From: Spirochaetaceae bacterium
Lineage (GTDB): Bacteria > Spirochaetota > Spirochaetia > Treponematales > Breznakiellaceae
Length of the DNA stretch: 7,098 nt
Direction: 5' to 3'
Assembly: GCA_031288215.1 (NCBI GenBank)
Contig: JAITRV010000113.1
Span: 1 to 7,098, forward strand
Part shown: positions 1-6,611 of the stretch, in pieces
Layout: each line of letters starts with the position of its first letter
How positions within the stretch are numbered: position 1 is the first letter of the stretch
The notes under the pieces: generated by a model
Seen by the model: only the letters and a program-made list of their open reading frames with translations
Databases searched by the model: none
Told to the model about the DNA's origin: nothing
Program-made: the position numbers and the translations under genes

Positions 1-190
1 TTATGCCTTCCTCCAATAAATTATATAATCTCCTCTTTCCGACTAAATCCTCATAGGTTTCTATACTCATCACGGCAAGGTCTCCTTCTCCGTTCTTTGT
101 GATAAATACCGGTTCCCTATATTTATGGCAAAATTCAGAAATTTCACGGTATGCGTTTCTTAAATCAGCGCTTTTCCTTATAGTCGGCAT
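1..190 (-). CDS. Phd/YefM-family antitoxin, partial (C-terminus beyond left edge)
   Basis: Reading the minus strand from an ATG at 190-188 gives 63 open codons to the window edge, beginning MPTIRKSADLRN and containing EPVFITKNGEGDL and AVMSIETYEDL. These are hallmarks of the Phd/YefM antitoxin fold: an N-terminal DNA-binding part followed by the start of the toxin-binding tail. Family members are usually about 80-95 residues, so perhaps 20-30 residues are missing. The start is fixed by a GGAGG ribosome site at 200-196, five bases before the ATG; the ATG at 195 hits a stop after five codons. By family knowledge the protein would neutralise a co-encoded toxin (often RelE/YoeB or Doc type) and autorepress its promoter. 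The toxin gene would lie beyond the left edge and is not seen. Base composition (about 35% GC) differs sharply from the 60% GC genes to the right, suggesting transfer. The family call is firm; the toxin partner is inferred. Confidence 0.85.
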   Translation of the reverse strand, partial: MPTIRKSADLRNAYREISEFCHKYREPVFITKNGEGDLAVMSIETYEDLVGKRRLYNLLEEGI

Positions 191-219
191 ATCATCCTCC
201 AATAAATTTTTATATCAAT

Positions 220-248
220 ATATTATCAAAAAAGCGATATTTTGTCAA
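220..248 (-). promoter_or_regulatory. Sigma-70 promoter of the antitoxin gene
   Basis: On the minus strand there is a perfect TTGACA -35 box at 248-243, a 17-base spacer, and a TAATAT -10 box at 225-220 (five of six to consensus). Transcription would start near 213, leaving a leader of about 22 bases with the GGAGG site before the ATG at 190. The short interrupted palindrome TATAT-CA-ATATA at 211-222 overlaps the -10 and start region. It could be an autoregulatory operator, but such AT-rich symmetry is weak evidence. Confidence 0.75.
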
Positions 249-357
249 GGAAATTCCATGGATTTTTTATGCGGAAGTTTGGCTTGCTACCCCATTTTGT
301 AAGCGTTGCGTTATTTGAGCCGGAGCAGTGCGCGAACCGGAGTTTCGGCGGGGGGTA

Positions 358-1428
358 TTAAACCAGACTCCCGGATACAACCCCTGATGAAGTTCGCCTG
401 GTTCTTTCGCCGTTACCGTCGGCCAGTTTGCAGAGCAGGAGGTCCCAGAGGATGAGTTCCGCGGCGGAACCGGTGGAGCGGAGGAGGACCTCAAACTCCG
501 CAAGCAGGGAAAGGGCCGTATCCGCCTCGGTGTAGCGCCGGGCCGCCTGGACATAATCGGAGCGGACCAGCGAGGACCCCAGGCCTATCTTCTTGAGTTC
601 AAAATCCAGGGAACTCCCCCTGAGGCCGGAGCCGGTTACGGCCAGGTAGTCCCGGAGCCGCCGAAAGCACCAGGCTAAGGCCGCCATGATGGACGCGGAG
701 GATTCCCTGGCCGCCAGGAGGGAATGGAGGATTTCCAGGCTTTTCGGGAGGTCTCCCCGGGCAATTTGGGAAAACAGGGTAAAGGCGGACTCTTCCCGGG
801 TATGGGCGAGCCATTTTTCCACATCCTTCCCTTCCACGGGCCGCCCCTTATCCAGGAAGGGCATGAGCCGGGAGCATTCCCGCCGGAGGGCGTCGGTGTT
901 GTTCTCCACCAGGGCGAGGACGGTCTCGATGCCCTCCGCGGTGATGGTATAGCCCTCCCGCCGGAAAAGGCCGGCCAGCCAGTCGATTTTCCGGTCCTCA
1001 AAGAGTTCCCAGAAGATCCGTTTGGCCGGTCCGGGGAAGCACTGTTCCAGCTTCTTGGACAGGGAGGTCGCTTCCGACAGGAGGATCAGGGCCGTATCGT
1101 CCTGGGGCGCTTTGAGGTAAGCCGCGAGGAGTTCAATGTCGTCGTCCTTTTTCAGCAGTTCCGCGTTCTTTATGAGGAAAAGCCGGGAATCGGCAAAGAG
1201 GGAACCGTTCCGCAGGAGGCTGAGGATCTCCGATACGGAGTCTTCCCCCGCATAGAAGGAGCTCTCCTCGGGAGAGCCGCTCTCCTCGGGAGAGCCGCTC
1301 TCCTCCACAGGAGAGCCGGGCTTTCCGCCGGCCCTCCCCCGCATCAGGCCCTGACGGATCCCCGCGACGGCATCCTGCTTTTCCCCCAGCTCCGGCCCTA
1401 AAAAAAGAAAACAACTGCCCCGGGCCAT
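358..1428 (-). CDS. holA: DNA polymerase III delta subunit (HolA)
   Basis: This 356-residue protein matches the clamp-loader delta subunit, which opens the sliding-clamp ring during replication. Family landmarks in order: the first strand and loop FLFLGPELGEKQDAV (residues 7-21), LFADSRLFLIKNAELL (77-92), DDTALILLSEATSLSKKL (110-127), VENNTDALRRECSRL (174-188), and the domain-III signature RGDLPKSLEILHSLL (224-238). The C-terminal helical domain runs to about 332, with a polar tail after LLLCKL. Length is near the usual 330-345. The ATG at 1428 is the first possible in-frame start, because the lexA stop lies in the same frame just upstream. The ribosome site is poor (GAG about five bases upstream), so reinitiation after lexA is plausible. 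Residues 38-56 are an odd GSP(V)EES tandem repeat in the N-terminal domain. No clear terminator follows the TAA at 358. Confidence 0.87.
   Translation of the reverse strand: MARGSCFLFLGPELGEKQDAVAGIRQGLMRGRAGGKPGSPVEESGSPEESGSPEESSFYAGEDSVSEILSLLRNGSLFADSRLFLIKNAELLKKDDDIELLAAYLKAPQDDTALILLSEATSLSKKLEQCFPGPAKRIFWELFEDRKIDWLAGLFRREGYTITAEGIETVLALVENNTDALRRECSRLMPFLDKGRPVEGKDVEKWLAHTREESAFTLFSQIARGDLPKSLEILHSLLAARESSASIMAALAWCFRRLRDYLAVTGSGLRGSSLDFELKKIGLGSSLVRSDYVQAARRYTEADTALSLLAEFEVLLRSTGSAAELILWDLLLCKLADGNGERTRRTSSGVVSGSLV
1261..1317. repeat. Palindromic tandem repeat inside holA
   Basis: Two identical 18-base units (1261-1278, 1279-1296) and a third 21-base version (1297-1317) lie head to tail. 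On the plus strand each unit begins GCTCTCC and ends GGAGAGCC, so it folds on itself: GCTCTCC-TCG-GGAGAGC, seven paired bases with a three-base loop. Junctions between units are also palindromic (GGAGAGC-C-GCTCTCC). In the holA frame they encode GSPVEES, GSPEES and GSPEES (residues 38-56). All unit lengths are multiples of three, so copy-number change would not break the frame. Confidence 0.9.
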
Positions 1429-1434
1429 GACCGC

Positions 1435-2043
1435 TCAATAGGACCGGATGGTGTAGGCCAGGCGGCCCAGGAGCCGTACATCCTGCGTATAAATAGTGGA
1501 ATACTTGGAATTTTCCGGCTGCAGGAGGACCCGGGAGGATTCCTTGAAAAAGCGCTTCAGGGTAACCGAATCGTCCAGCAGGGCCACCACGATTTCCCCG
1601 TTCCGGGCATGATCCTGCTTCTCAATGATCGCCGTGTCCCCGTCCAGGATGCCGGCCCCCTCCATGGAATCCCCCCGGACCTTGAGGGCAAAATACTCCC
1701 GGTTCCTTTTCAACATGGAATGATGGATGGGAACGGCCCCGTCCTGGTGGGCCTCCGCCGCGCTGGGCAGGCCCGCGGCGACGGTTCCCAGGAAGGGGAT
1801 TTTGACCATCCCCTCCGAATCCTCCCCCTCGACCATCCGGGTCAGCTCGATGGTTCTGGATCGTTTCTCCCCGGTTCGTAGGTAATCCTTCTTTTTCAGC
1901 GCCGTCACATGGTCATGGGCCGCCTTTACGGAGACTGAAAAATGATCGGCGATTTCCCGCATGGTCGGCGGGAACCGGTGGGCATGGATGTACTCCGTGA
2001 TGAAGCTCAAGACTTCCCGTTGACGTTGAGTGAGCTCTTTCAT
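1435..2043 (-). CDS. lexA: LexA repressor, SOS response (self-cleaving)
   Basis: The protein has 202 residues, the normal LexA length. The N-terminal winged helix-turn-helix includes LTQRQREVLSFI (4-15), TMREIADHFSVS (27-38) and helix VKAAHDHVTALKKKDYL (39-55). The C-terminal peptidase part has every residue needed for RecA-stimulated autocleavage: scissile Ala90-Gly91 in TVAAGLP, nucleophile Ser126 in GDSMEGAGI, and general base Lys163 in VTLKRFF. It should repress DNA-damage genes until cleaved. The ATG at 2043-2041 overlaps the stop of the upstream activator gene (ATGA), with GAGG eight bases upstream at 2055-2052. holA follows after six bases in the same frame. LexA genes are commonly autoregulated from their own promoter; here there is no intergenic space, so any operator must lie inside the upstream coding region or control the whole operon. 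The target box cannot be read from the protein. Confidence 0.96.
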   Translation of the reverse strand: MKELTQRQREVLSFITEYIHAHRFPPTMREIADHFSVSVKAAHDHVTALKKKDYLRTGEKRSRTIELTRMVEGEDSEGMVKIPFLGTVAAGLPSAAEAHQDGAVPIHHSMLKRNREYFALKVRGDSMEGAGILDGDTAIIEKQDHARNGEIVVALLDDSVTLKRFFKESSRVLLQPENSKYSTIYTQDVRLLGRLAYTIRSY

Positions 2044-3443
2044 CGTTCCGTCCTCACTATATTATATTTTCGCAATTTCGCATGCAGATTGCTTGGGAAT
2101 ATCCCCACGGCTTCTGCGGTCTTCGATATAATACCACCGTTTTGGGATAATTGGAACTCCAAATAATTTTTTTCAAACACTTCCTTTGCCTCGTTATATT
2201 TTAAGCGGAGTATTTCCCCGGGGAAACTCCCGCGGCCGCCCTCCGCCGGGGCTGGACGCGGGGCGCCCTCCGTTTCCGCCTTGCCCTTCCGGAGATCGGC
2301 GGCGAGGAGTTCCCCCAGGGCCGCCATGCCGATATGCCGTTCGCTGCACATCACGGTGATCCGCTCCGCCAGGTTCTTGAGTTCCCTCACGTTCCCCGGC
2401 CAGGAGTAGGCTTTCAGGGCCTCCAGGGCCTGCGCGTCGACCTCGTACTTCTCTTTCCCCATCTTGCTCAAGAAATGGAAAAGCAGCACCGGTATATCCT
2501 CCTGCCGGTCCCGCAGGGCCGGAATATGGATGGGGATCACGTTCAGCCGGAAGAAAAGGTCCTGCCGGAACCGGCCCGCCGTACATTCCTTCTCGAGATC
2601 TTTGTTGGTGGCGGCGATGATCCGCACATCCGTTTCGATGGTCTTTTCCCCCCCCAGGCGCTCTATCTTCTGCTCCTGGATGGCCCGCAGCACCTTGGCC
2701 TGGGCGGTCAGGGACATGTCGCCGATTTCGTCCAGAAAAAGGGTCCCCCGGTGGGCCGCCTCGAACCGGCCCTTGCGGCTGGAAACCGCGTCGGTAAAAG
2801 CCCCCTTTTCGTGGCCGAAAAGTTCGCTTTCGATAAGGGTGTCCGGTATGGCGGCGCAGTTCACCTCCACAAAGGGCTTGGCCGCCCGGGAGGAGCCGTA
2901 GTGGATGGCCCGGGCCACCAGTTCCTTGCCGGTGCCGTTCTCCCCGGTGATGAGGATCCGGGCGTCGCTGGCCGCGGCATGGATGATGAGTTCCCGGACC
3001 CGTTCCAGGGTGGGGCTGTCCCCGATGATTTCCCCTCGATCCATGATGGCCTGCTTGAGGTCCCGGTTCTCCTCCCGCAGGGTTTGCACCATGATGACGT
3101 TGCGGCAGAGGGTCAGGACCCTATCCAGGGACAGGGGCTTCTCCAGAAAATCAAAGGCCCCGAGCTTGACCGCCCGGACCGCCATATCCACGTTGGCGTG
3201 GCCGGAAATCATCACCACCTCCGCCTCGGGCCAGCGCTCCCGGATCCGTTCCAGGGCTTCGATGCCCCCCATTTTGGGGAGGAGGACGTCTAAAAAGATC
3301 AGGTTGACAGGGTTCGAGACCAAAATTTCCATCCCCAGCAGGGCGTCCTCGGCGGTGAAGACGGTGTAGTCTTCGTCCTCCAGGATCGATGCCAAAGCCT
3401 TGCGGATACCCGGTTCGTCGTCAATGATCAGTATCTTCATCAT
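2040..3443 (-). CDS. ntrX: Sigma-54-dependent response regulator, NtrX/AtoC type
   Basis: This 467-residue NtrC-family activator has three domains. Receiver (about 1-125): acidic pocket Asp8/Asp9, phosphorylation site Asp52 in FLDVLLPKMGG, Ser80 and Lys102. AAA+ sigma-54 domain (about 137-380): Walker A GENGTGKE (167-174), L1 loop GAFTDA (214-219), Walker B GTLFLDEIGD (233-242), sensor I RIIAATNKDL (274-283), arginine-finger region FRQDLFFRLN (292-301) and sensor II WPGNVREL (348-355). After a low-complexity linker (about 386-408), a Fis-type helix-turn-helix (about 435-461) should bind enhancer DNA. It would activate RNA polymerase-sigma-54 when phosphorylated by the kinase encoded 21 bases upstream. 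The L1 loop departs from canonical GAFTGA. A GGAG at 3450-3447 sits three bases from the first ATG and six from the second (3440), so Met2 may be the true start. The NtrX label rests on the NtrY-like partner; AtoC-like is equally fair. Confidence 0.92.
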   Translation of the reverse strand: MMKILIIDDEPGIRKALASILEDEDYTVFTAEDALLGMEILVSNPVNLIFLDVLLPKMGGIEALERIRERWPEAEVVMISGHANVDMAVRAVKLGAFDFLEKPLSLDRVLTLCRNVIMVQTLREENRDLKQAIMDRGEIIGDSPTLERVRELIIHAAASDARILITGENGTGKELVARAIHYGSSRAAKPFVEVNCAAIPDTLIESELFGHEKGAFTDAVSSRKGRFEAAHRGTLFLDEIGDMSLTAQAKVLRAIQEQKIERLGGEKTIETDVRIIAATNKDLEKECTAGRFRQDLFFRLNVIPIHIPALRDRQEDIPVLLFHFLSKMGKEKYEVDAQALEALKAYSWPGNVRELKNLAERITVMCSERHIGMAALGELLAADLRKGKAETEGAPRPAPAEGGRGSFPGEILRLKYNEAKEVFEKNYLEFQLSQNGGIISKTAEAVGIFPSNLHAKLRKYNIVRTER

Positions 3444-3464
3444 GCGCTCCCCCCGTTGGCACGA

Positions 3465-5273
3465 TCATACCCCCGCCGGCACGGATGCGCCGGATTCACC
3501 GATGGGCAGATCGATGAAAAACGTCGTCCCCACCCCCACGGCGGAATTAAACCAGATGGATCCGCCGTGATCGGTTACAATACGCTCCACAATAGGCAGT
3601 CCCAGGCCTGTCCCGGATTCCTTGGTGGTAAAATAGGGCGTAAAGATATGCGCTCCCTCCTCCTCGGAAATGCCTTTGCCTGAATCCTGTATACTTAACC
3701 TACAATACCTCATTTCACGCTTTTTGACTAGATCGGTCCGAATTTTTATGAACCCCCGGCCGTCCATGGCGTCAATGCCGTTGATGATCAGATTGGTCAA
3801 TACCTGGGGAAAGTTGCGGCGGTCTATCTTTACCGACAGATCCGGCTGGATCTGGTCGATATCGAACCGGACCTCAGGATAGGAGGTCCGGTAGGAAAGG
3901 ATGGTTTCTTCCGCCAGGTCCCGCAGGCAGGTCCAGGACAGGGAGGGCTCCATGGGCCGGGCAAGGGTTCTGAACTGGGTCAAAAGGTTGTCCAGCCCGA
4001 TCACTTCCTGGACTATCCCCAGCATGGAATTTTCCAGGATCTCCCCGATCCGTTCGGGGCTGTTCCGCCAGCGCCGCAGGACCCGTTCCGCGGTCAGCCG
4101 AATCGGGGTGAGGGGGTTCTTTATCTCGTGGGCAAGCTGCTGGGCCAGGTCCTGCCAGATGGAGATCGTCTCCGTCCGGATCAGGGCCATCCGGGACTTT
4201 TCCAGGTCCTGCACCATGGCGTTGAAGGACCGGATCAGGATCCCCACCTCGTCCTCGGCGTGGGAGAGGATCTGGATGGAATAATCCCCCTCCGAAACCC
4301 GGCGGGTCGCCTCGGTCAGGTCCGTCAGGGGCTGGGTTATCCGGGAGGCAAAGGAAACGGCAATGATGATGGTCATCAACAGGGTGGGAAAAATAAATAT
4401 CCCGAAATAAAAGCCCAAAAGGGGTCTGAGATTGGTCTTCAGGGAATTCACCATGGTAAAGCGGGCGCTCTCCGCCGAGATGAGTTCGATGGATCCGTCA
4501 AAGCCTTCCCCCAGGTTGCAGCTTATCACCCGGAGCAGGTTCCGCTCGGGGTAGGTGATGTACCGGATAATATCCGTATCCCGGGGTATTTCCCGGGACA
4601 CAAAGCCCTGGTACATCCCCGGCGGGGAGCGGAGTTCCGCCTGCCGCCGGCCCGCAAAGCCCTCCCCGATCCAGGACCCGTCCTCCTGCAGCCGGAAATC
4701 CTGAACCGCCGCCAGGTCCTCGGGAAAGCCTTCCGGGATCGCCCCCGCCTCAAGGGGCCCGTCCCGCCCCGCCGCTTCCCCGCCGGCGGCCGCCATGAAG
4801 GAGTCGAAGTCCCGCTCCCGGATCAGGGCCTCCAGCTTTTCCAGCTTGAAGGAATAGTTGTCCATGCTGAGCTTCTGGGCTTCCTGGAGGGCCTCGGTAA
4901 CCCGGATGGACTGGCCGAAGCGGACCAGTTCATAGACAAGCTGGAGGGTGATCACCGTATTGGGGACCGCGGCGAAGAACATGGTCAGGGCAAAGTAGCC
5001 CAGGAGCCGGGCCTGGAAGCGGCTCCCGTTCCGGCGGTCCAGGGCGTCCCGGACCAGGGACTGGACGGAGAAGGTCAGGAAGAGGAGCAGCACCGCGGGG
5101 ATGGTAAGAAAAATAACCAGGCTGATATCCTCGGGAAGCCTGCCGTCGGCGAGGACCCCGGAAACGGCGGTCCGGGCAAAAACCACCGACAGGATACAGA
5201 GCAGGAGGTAGATTAATACCAGGCCCCGGATGTTGATCAGGGGCTGCTTCGATCGGGTCCGGACTATTTTCAT
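3465..5273 (-). CDS. ntrY: NtrY-like membrane sensor histidine kinase
   Basis: From the ATG at 5273 the protein has 602 residues. Hydrophobic stretches at about 14-36, 51-73 and 90-114, then a region of about 170 residues, then a fourth at about 284-308, give the multi-membrane layout of NtrY with a large extracytoplasmic sensor part containing an Ala/Gly-rich stretch (about 160-180). A HAMP linker follows (about 309-358), then the dimerisation helix with the H box LAHEIKNPLTPIRLTAERV (phospho-accepting His382), and an ATPase domain: N box NLIINGIDAM (Asn498), G1 DSGKGIS (530-536), FTPYFTTKES, and G2 GTGLGL (554-559). No PAS domain fits between HAMP and the H box, unlike typical NtrY. It should phosphorylate the adjacent NtrX-type regulator; the stimulus is unknown. 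A GTG at 5285 overlapping the ptsH stop could add four residues, but the ATG has the better ribosome site. Confidence 0.92.
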   Translation of the reverse strand: MKIVRTRSKQPLINIRGLVLIYLLLCILSVVFARTAVSGVLADGRLPEDISLVIFLTIPAVLLLFLTFSVQSLVRDALDRRNGSRFQARLLGYFALTMFFAAVPNTVITLQLVYELVRFGQSIRVTEALQEAQKLSMDNYSFKLEKLEALIRERDFDSFMAAAGGEAAGRDGPLEAGAIPEGFPEDLAAVQDFRLQEDGSWIGEGFAGRRQAELRSPPGMYQGFVSREIPRDTDIIRYITYPERNLLRVISCNLGEGFDGSIELISAESARFTMVNSLKTNLRPLLGFYFGIFIFPTLLMTIIIAVSFASRITQPLTDLTEATRRVSEGDYSIQILSHAEDEVGILIRSFNAMVQDLEKSRMALIRTETISIWQDLAQQLAHEIKNPLTPIRLTAERVLRRWRNSPERIGEILENSMLGIVQEVIGLDNLLTQFRTLARPMEPSLSWTCLRDLAEETILSYRTSYPEVRFDIDQIQPDLSVKIDRRNFPQVLTNLIINGIDAMDGRGFIKIRTDLVKKREMRYCRLSIQDSGKGISEEEGAHIFTPYFTTKESGTGLGLPIVERIVTDHGGSIWFNSAVGVGTTFFIDLPIGESGASVPAGV

Positions 5274-5283
5274 CTGCGGCCTC
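5271..5283 (-). promoter_or_regulatory. Ribosome binding site deciding the kinase start
   Basis: On the minus strand GAGG (5283-5280) stands six bases before ATG (5273-5271), an ideal spacing. For the competing GTG at 5285-5283 the nearest purine run (AGGA) ends only three bases upstream. The GAGG also overlaps the ptsH stop codon (TGA, 5284-5282), so ribosomes finishing ptsH would expose or reinitiate at this site. That points to translational coupling. Confidence 0.6.
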
Positions 5284-5548
5284 ACTCTTCCTGAAATTTT
5301 GATTCAAAAAGGCGAACCAGGGCATCCGCGGCGGCCTCTTCATCCTCTCCTTCGGTAATTATCTTTATCGGGGTCCCGTAAGCCGCCCCCAGGGTGATGA
5401 TCCCCATGATGGATTTCCCGTTGATCCGGTCTTCCCCCTTCTCCAGATAAATGGCGGAGGAGAACTCTTTCACGGTCTGGACCATCAAGGCCGCGGGCCG
5501 GGCATGAATTCCCGCTCGGTTTTTTACGGTTACCATTCGTTCAACCAT
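5282..5548 (-). CDS. ptsH: Phosphocarrier protein HPr
   Basis: At 88 residues this is a full-length HPr. NRAGIHARPAA (10-20) carries the catalytic His15, phosphorylated by enzyme I, with Arg17 beside it. INGKSIMGIITLGA (42-55) carries Ser46, the regulatory site phosphorylated by HPr kinase, in the family's usual K-S-x-M-G-I context. Both phosphorylation routes therefore look intact. A strong GGAGGTGAGG ribosome site stands about seven bases before the ATG at 5548. The gene sits 67 bases after hprK, its expected modifying enzyme, and directly before the histidine kinase gene. No enzyme I or sugar-specific EII component is in the window. Known treponemes often have HPr without a full sugar PTS, so a regulatory rather than transport role is a reasonable inference here. 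Confidence 0.96.
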   Translation of the reverse strand: MVERMVTVKNRAGIHARPAALMVQTVKEFSSAIYLEKGEDRINGKSIMGIITLGAAYGTPIKIITEGEDEEAAADALVRLFESKFQEE

Positions 5549-5583
5549 ATATATTCCTCACCTCCGGGGCCTATAAGGGGGGA

Positions 5584-5602
5584 ATAAGGAACCCATCCTT
5601 AT
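5584..5602 (-). other. Short hairpin in the hprK-ptsH gap
   Basis: The transcript strand reads ATAAGGA-TGGGT-TCCTTAT, a perfect seven-base stem with a five-base loop, lying between the hprK stop and the ptsH ribosome site. It is AU-rich and lacks a following U run, so it is not a convincing terminator. It could be an mRNA processing or stability element, or chance. Confidence 0.3.
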
Positions 5603-5615
5603 ATTATCTTCATTA

Positions 5616-6605
5616 TTATATAATATCTTCCTGTCCAAAGTATACCGATCGGGCCTGATCGCTTTCAATCCATTTGAGGATGTTCTGGTTGAATTCCTTG
5701 GCCGAATTATACCCCATCTTCTTGAGCCGTTCGTTCATGGCGGCGGTTTCTATGATAATCGGGATATTCCGGCCGGGCTTCACGGGGATTTCCAGCTTCG
5801 GGATGTTGACCCCCAGGAGTTCCATATAGTTCTCTTCCACCCCCAGGCGGTCGTAGTTCTTCTTGGAGTCCCATTCTTCCAGGACCACCACCAACTGGAC
5901 CTGCTTCCGGTCCCGGATGGCCCCAACCCCGAAAAGATGGGTAATATTGATGATCCCCAGCCCCCGGATCTCCATGTGATGCCCGATGATCCGGTTCGCC
6001 CCGGCACCGATGAGGATGTTGCCGCTGACACAGCGGATCTCCACCACGTCGTCCGCCACCAGCCGGTGGCCGTGCTTGATGAGTTCCAGGGCGGTTTCGC
6101 TCTTGCCGACCCCCGAATCCCCCAGGATGAGAATCCCCAGGCCGTACACCTCCACCAGAACCCCGTGGATGCTCTTTTTCGGGGCAAAAACGTCCTGGAG
6201 GATCCGCATCAGCCGGACATGGAATTCCGTGGTGGTGAGGTCTGTCTGGAGTATGGGGCACTGGGCCTTCTCTGCCTCCTCAAAGAAATCCCGGTTCGGG
6301 GTCAGATTATGGGTAAAAATACAACAGGGAATCGGATAGGCGAACATCTGCCGGATGGTGGTAACATTTTTTTCCATTTCCAGCTTCCGGAGATAGGAAA
6401 CTTCCCCCCGTCCGAATAATTGGATTCTTTCATAAGCAAAGGATTCGTAAAATCCGGACAGGACCAGCCCCGGCCGGTTGATGTCGGGGATGCTTATCTC
6501 CCGGGCCAGTCCCTTCCTGCCCCCGATACAGTGGAGGTTCAAGGCGTTATGCTCGGTCAAGTCAATGTCAATGAGGTCCAGAACGGTAAAACGTTTATCT
6601 GCCAT
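5616..6605 (-). CDS. hprK: HPr kinase/phosphorylase (HprK)
   Basis: The 329-residue protein has the usual length and both domains. The N-terminal domain spans about 1-135. The C-terminal catalytic domain starts near IHGVLVEVYGLGILI, with the conserved His147. Walker A is GDSGVGKSE (162-170). HRLVADDVVEI (180-190) supplies the conserved acidic pair Asp185/Asp186. The family signature MEIRGLGIINI is at 211-221, and the PVKPGRN loop, linked to phosphorylase activity, is at 274-280. The enzyme uses ATP (or pyrophosphate) to phosphorylate HPr on Ser46 and removes that phosphate by phosphorolysis, reporting energy state. Its substrate HPr is the next gene. The ATG at 6605 lacks a recognisable Shine-Dalgarno sequence, and a candidate -10 box lies only six bases upstream. 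Identification is secure; the unusual initiation is inferred. Confidence 0.96.
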   Translation of the reverse strand: MADKRFTVLDLIDIDLTEHNALNLHCIGGRKGLAREISIPDINRPGLVLSGFYESFAYERIQLFGRGEVSYLRKLEMEKNVTTIRQMFAYPIPCCIFTHNLTPNRDFFEEAEKAQCPILQTDLTTTEFHVRLMRILQDVFAPKKSIHGVLVEVYGLGILILGDSGVGKSETALELIKHGHRLVADDVVEIRCVSGNILIGAGANRIIGHHMEIRGLGIINITHLFGVGAIRDRKQVQLVVVLEEWDSKKNYDRLGVEENYMELLGVNIPKLEIPVKPGRNIPIIIETAAMNERLKKMGYNSAKEFNQNILKWIESDQARSVYFGQEDII

Positions 6606-6611
6606 ATCTCT

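Noticed and set aside
298..311. TGTAAGCGTTGCGT, resembling a Gram-positive catabolite (cre) site
   Set aside because: It fits 12 of 14 degenerate positions but lies about 50 bases upstream of the antitoxin promoter with no metabolic gene nearby, and no CcpA is supported here. Chance is likely.
1261..1317. Mini CRISPR-like array
   Set aside because: The units are contiguous with no spacers and lie in frame inside holA, so this is a coding tandem repeat.
724..1401. Long plus-strand open frame (225 codons) opposite holA
   Set aside because: It mirrors the well-supported HolA gene. Its product is rich in Gly, Arg and Pro with no family motif, as expected of an antisense frame in GC-rich DNA.
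2334..3293. Plus-strand open frame of 319 codons opposite the sigma-54 activator
   Set aside because: The opposite strand carries every motif of an NtrC-family protein. The plus-strand product is low-complexity (Gly, His, Pro, Asp rich) and matches nothing.
3457..3462. TGGCAC resembling a sigma-54 -24 element (plus strand)
   Set aside because: The -12 partner at the right spacing reads TACC rather than TTGC, and it points away from every gene.
4128..5216. Plus-strand open frame of 362 codons opposite the histidine kinase
   Set aside because: This is antisense to the kinase's membrane and HAMP regions. The product is low-complexity, so it is an artefact of high third-position GC.
5615..5620. 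TATAAT on the minus strand at the hprK stop as a ptsH promoter
   Set aside because: No -35-like box lies at 16-18 bases upstream, and the AT-rich gap makes such hexamers likely by chance.
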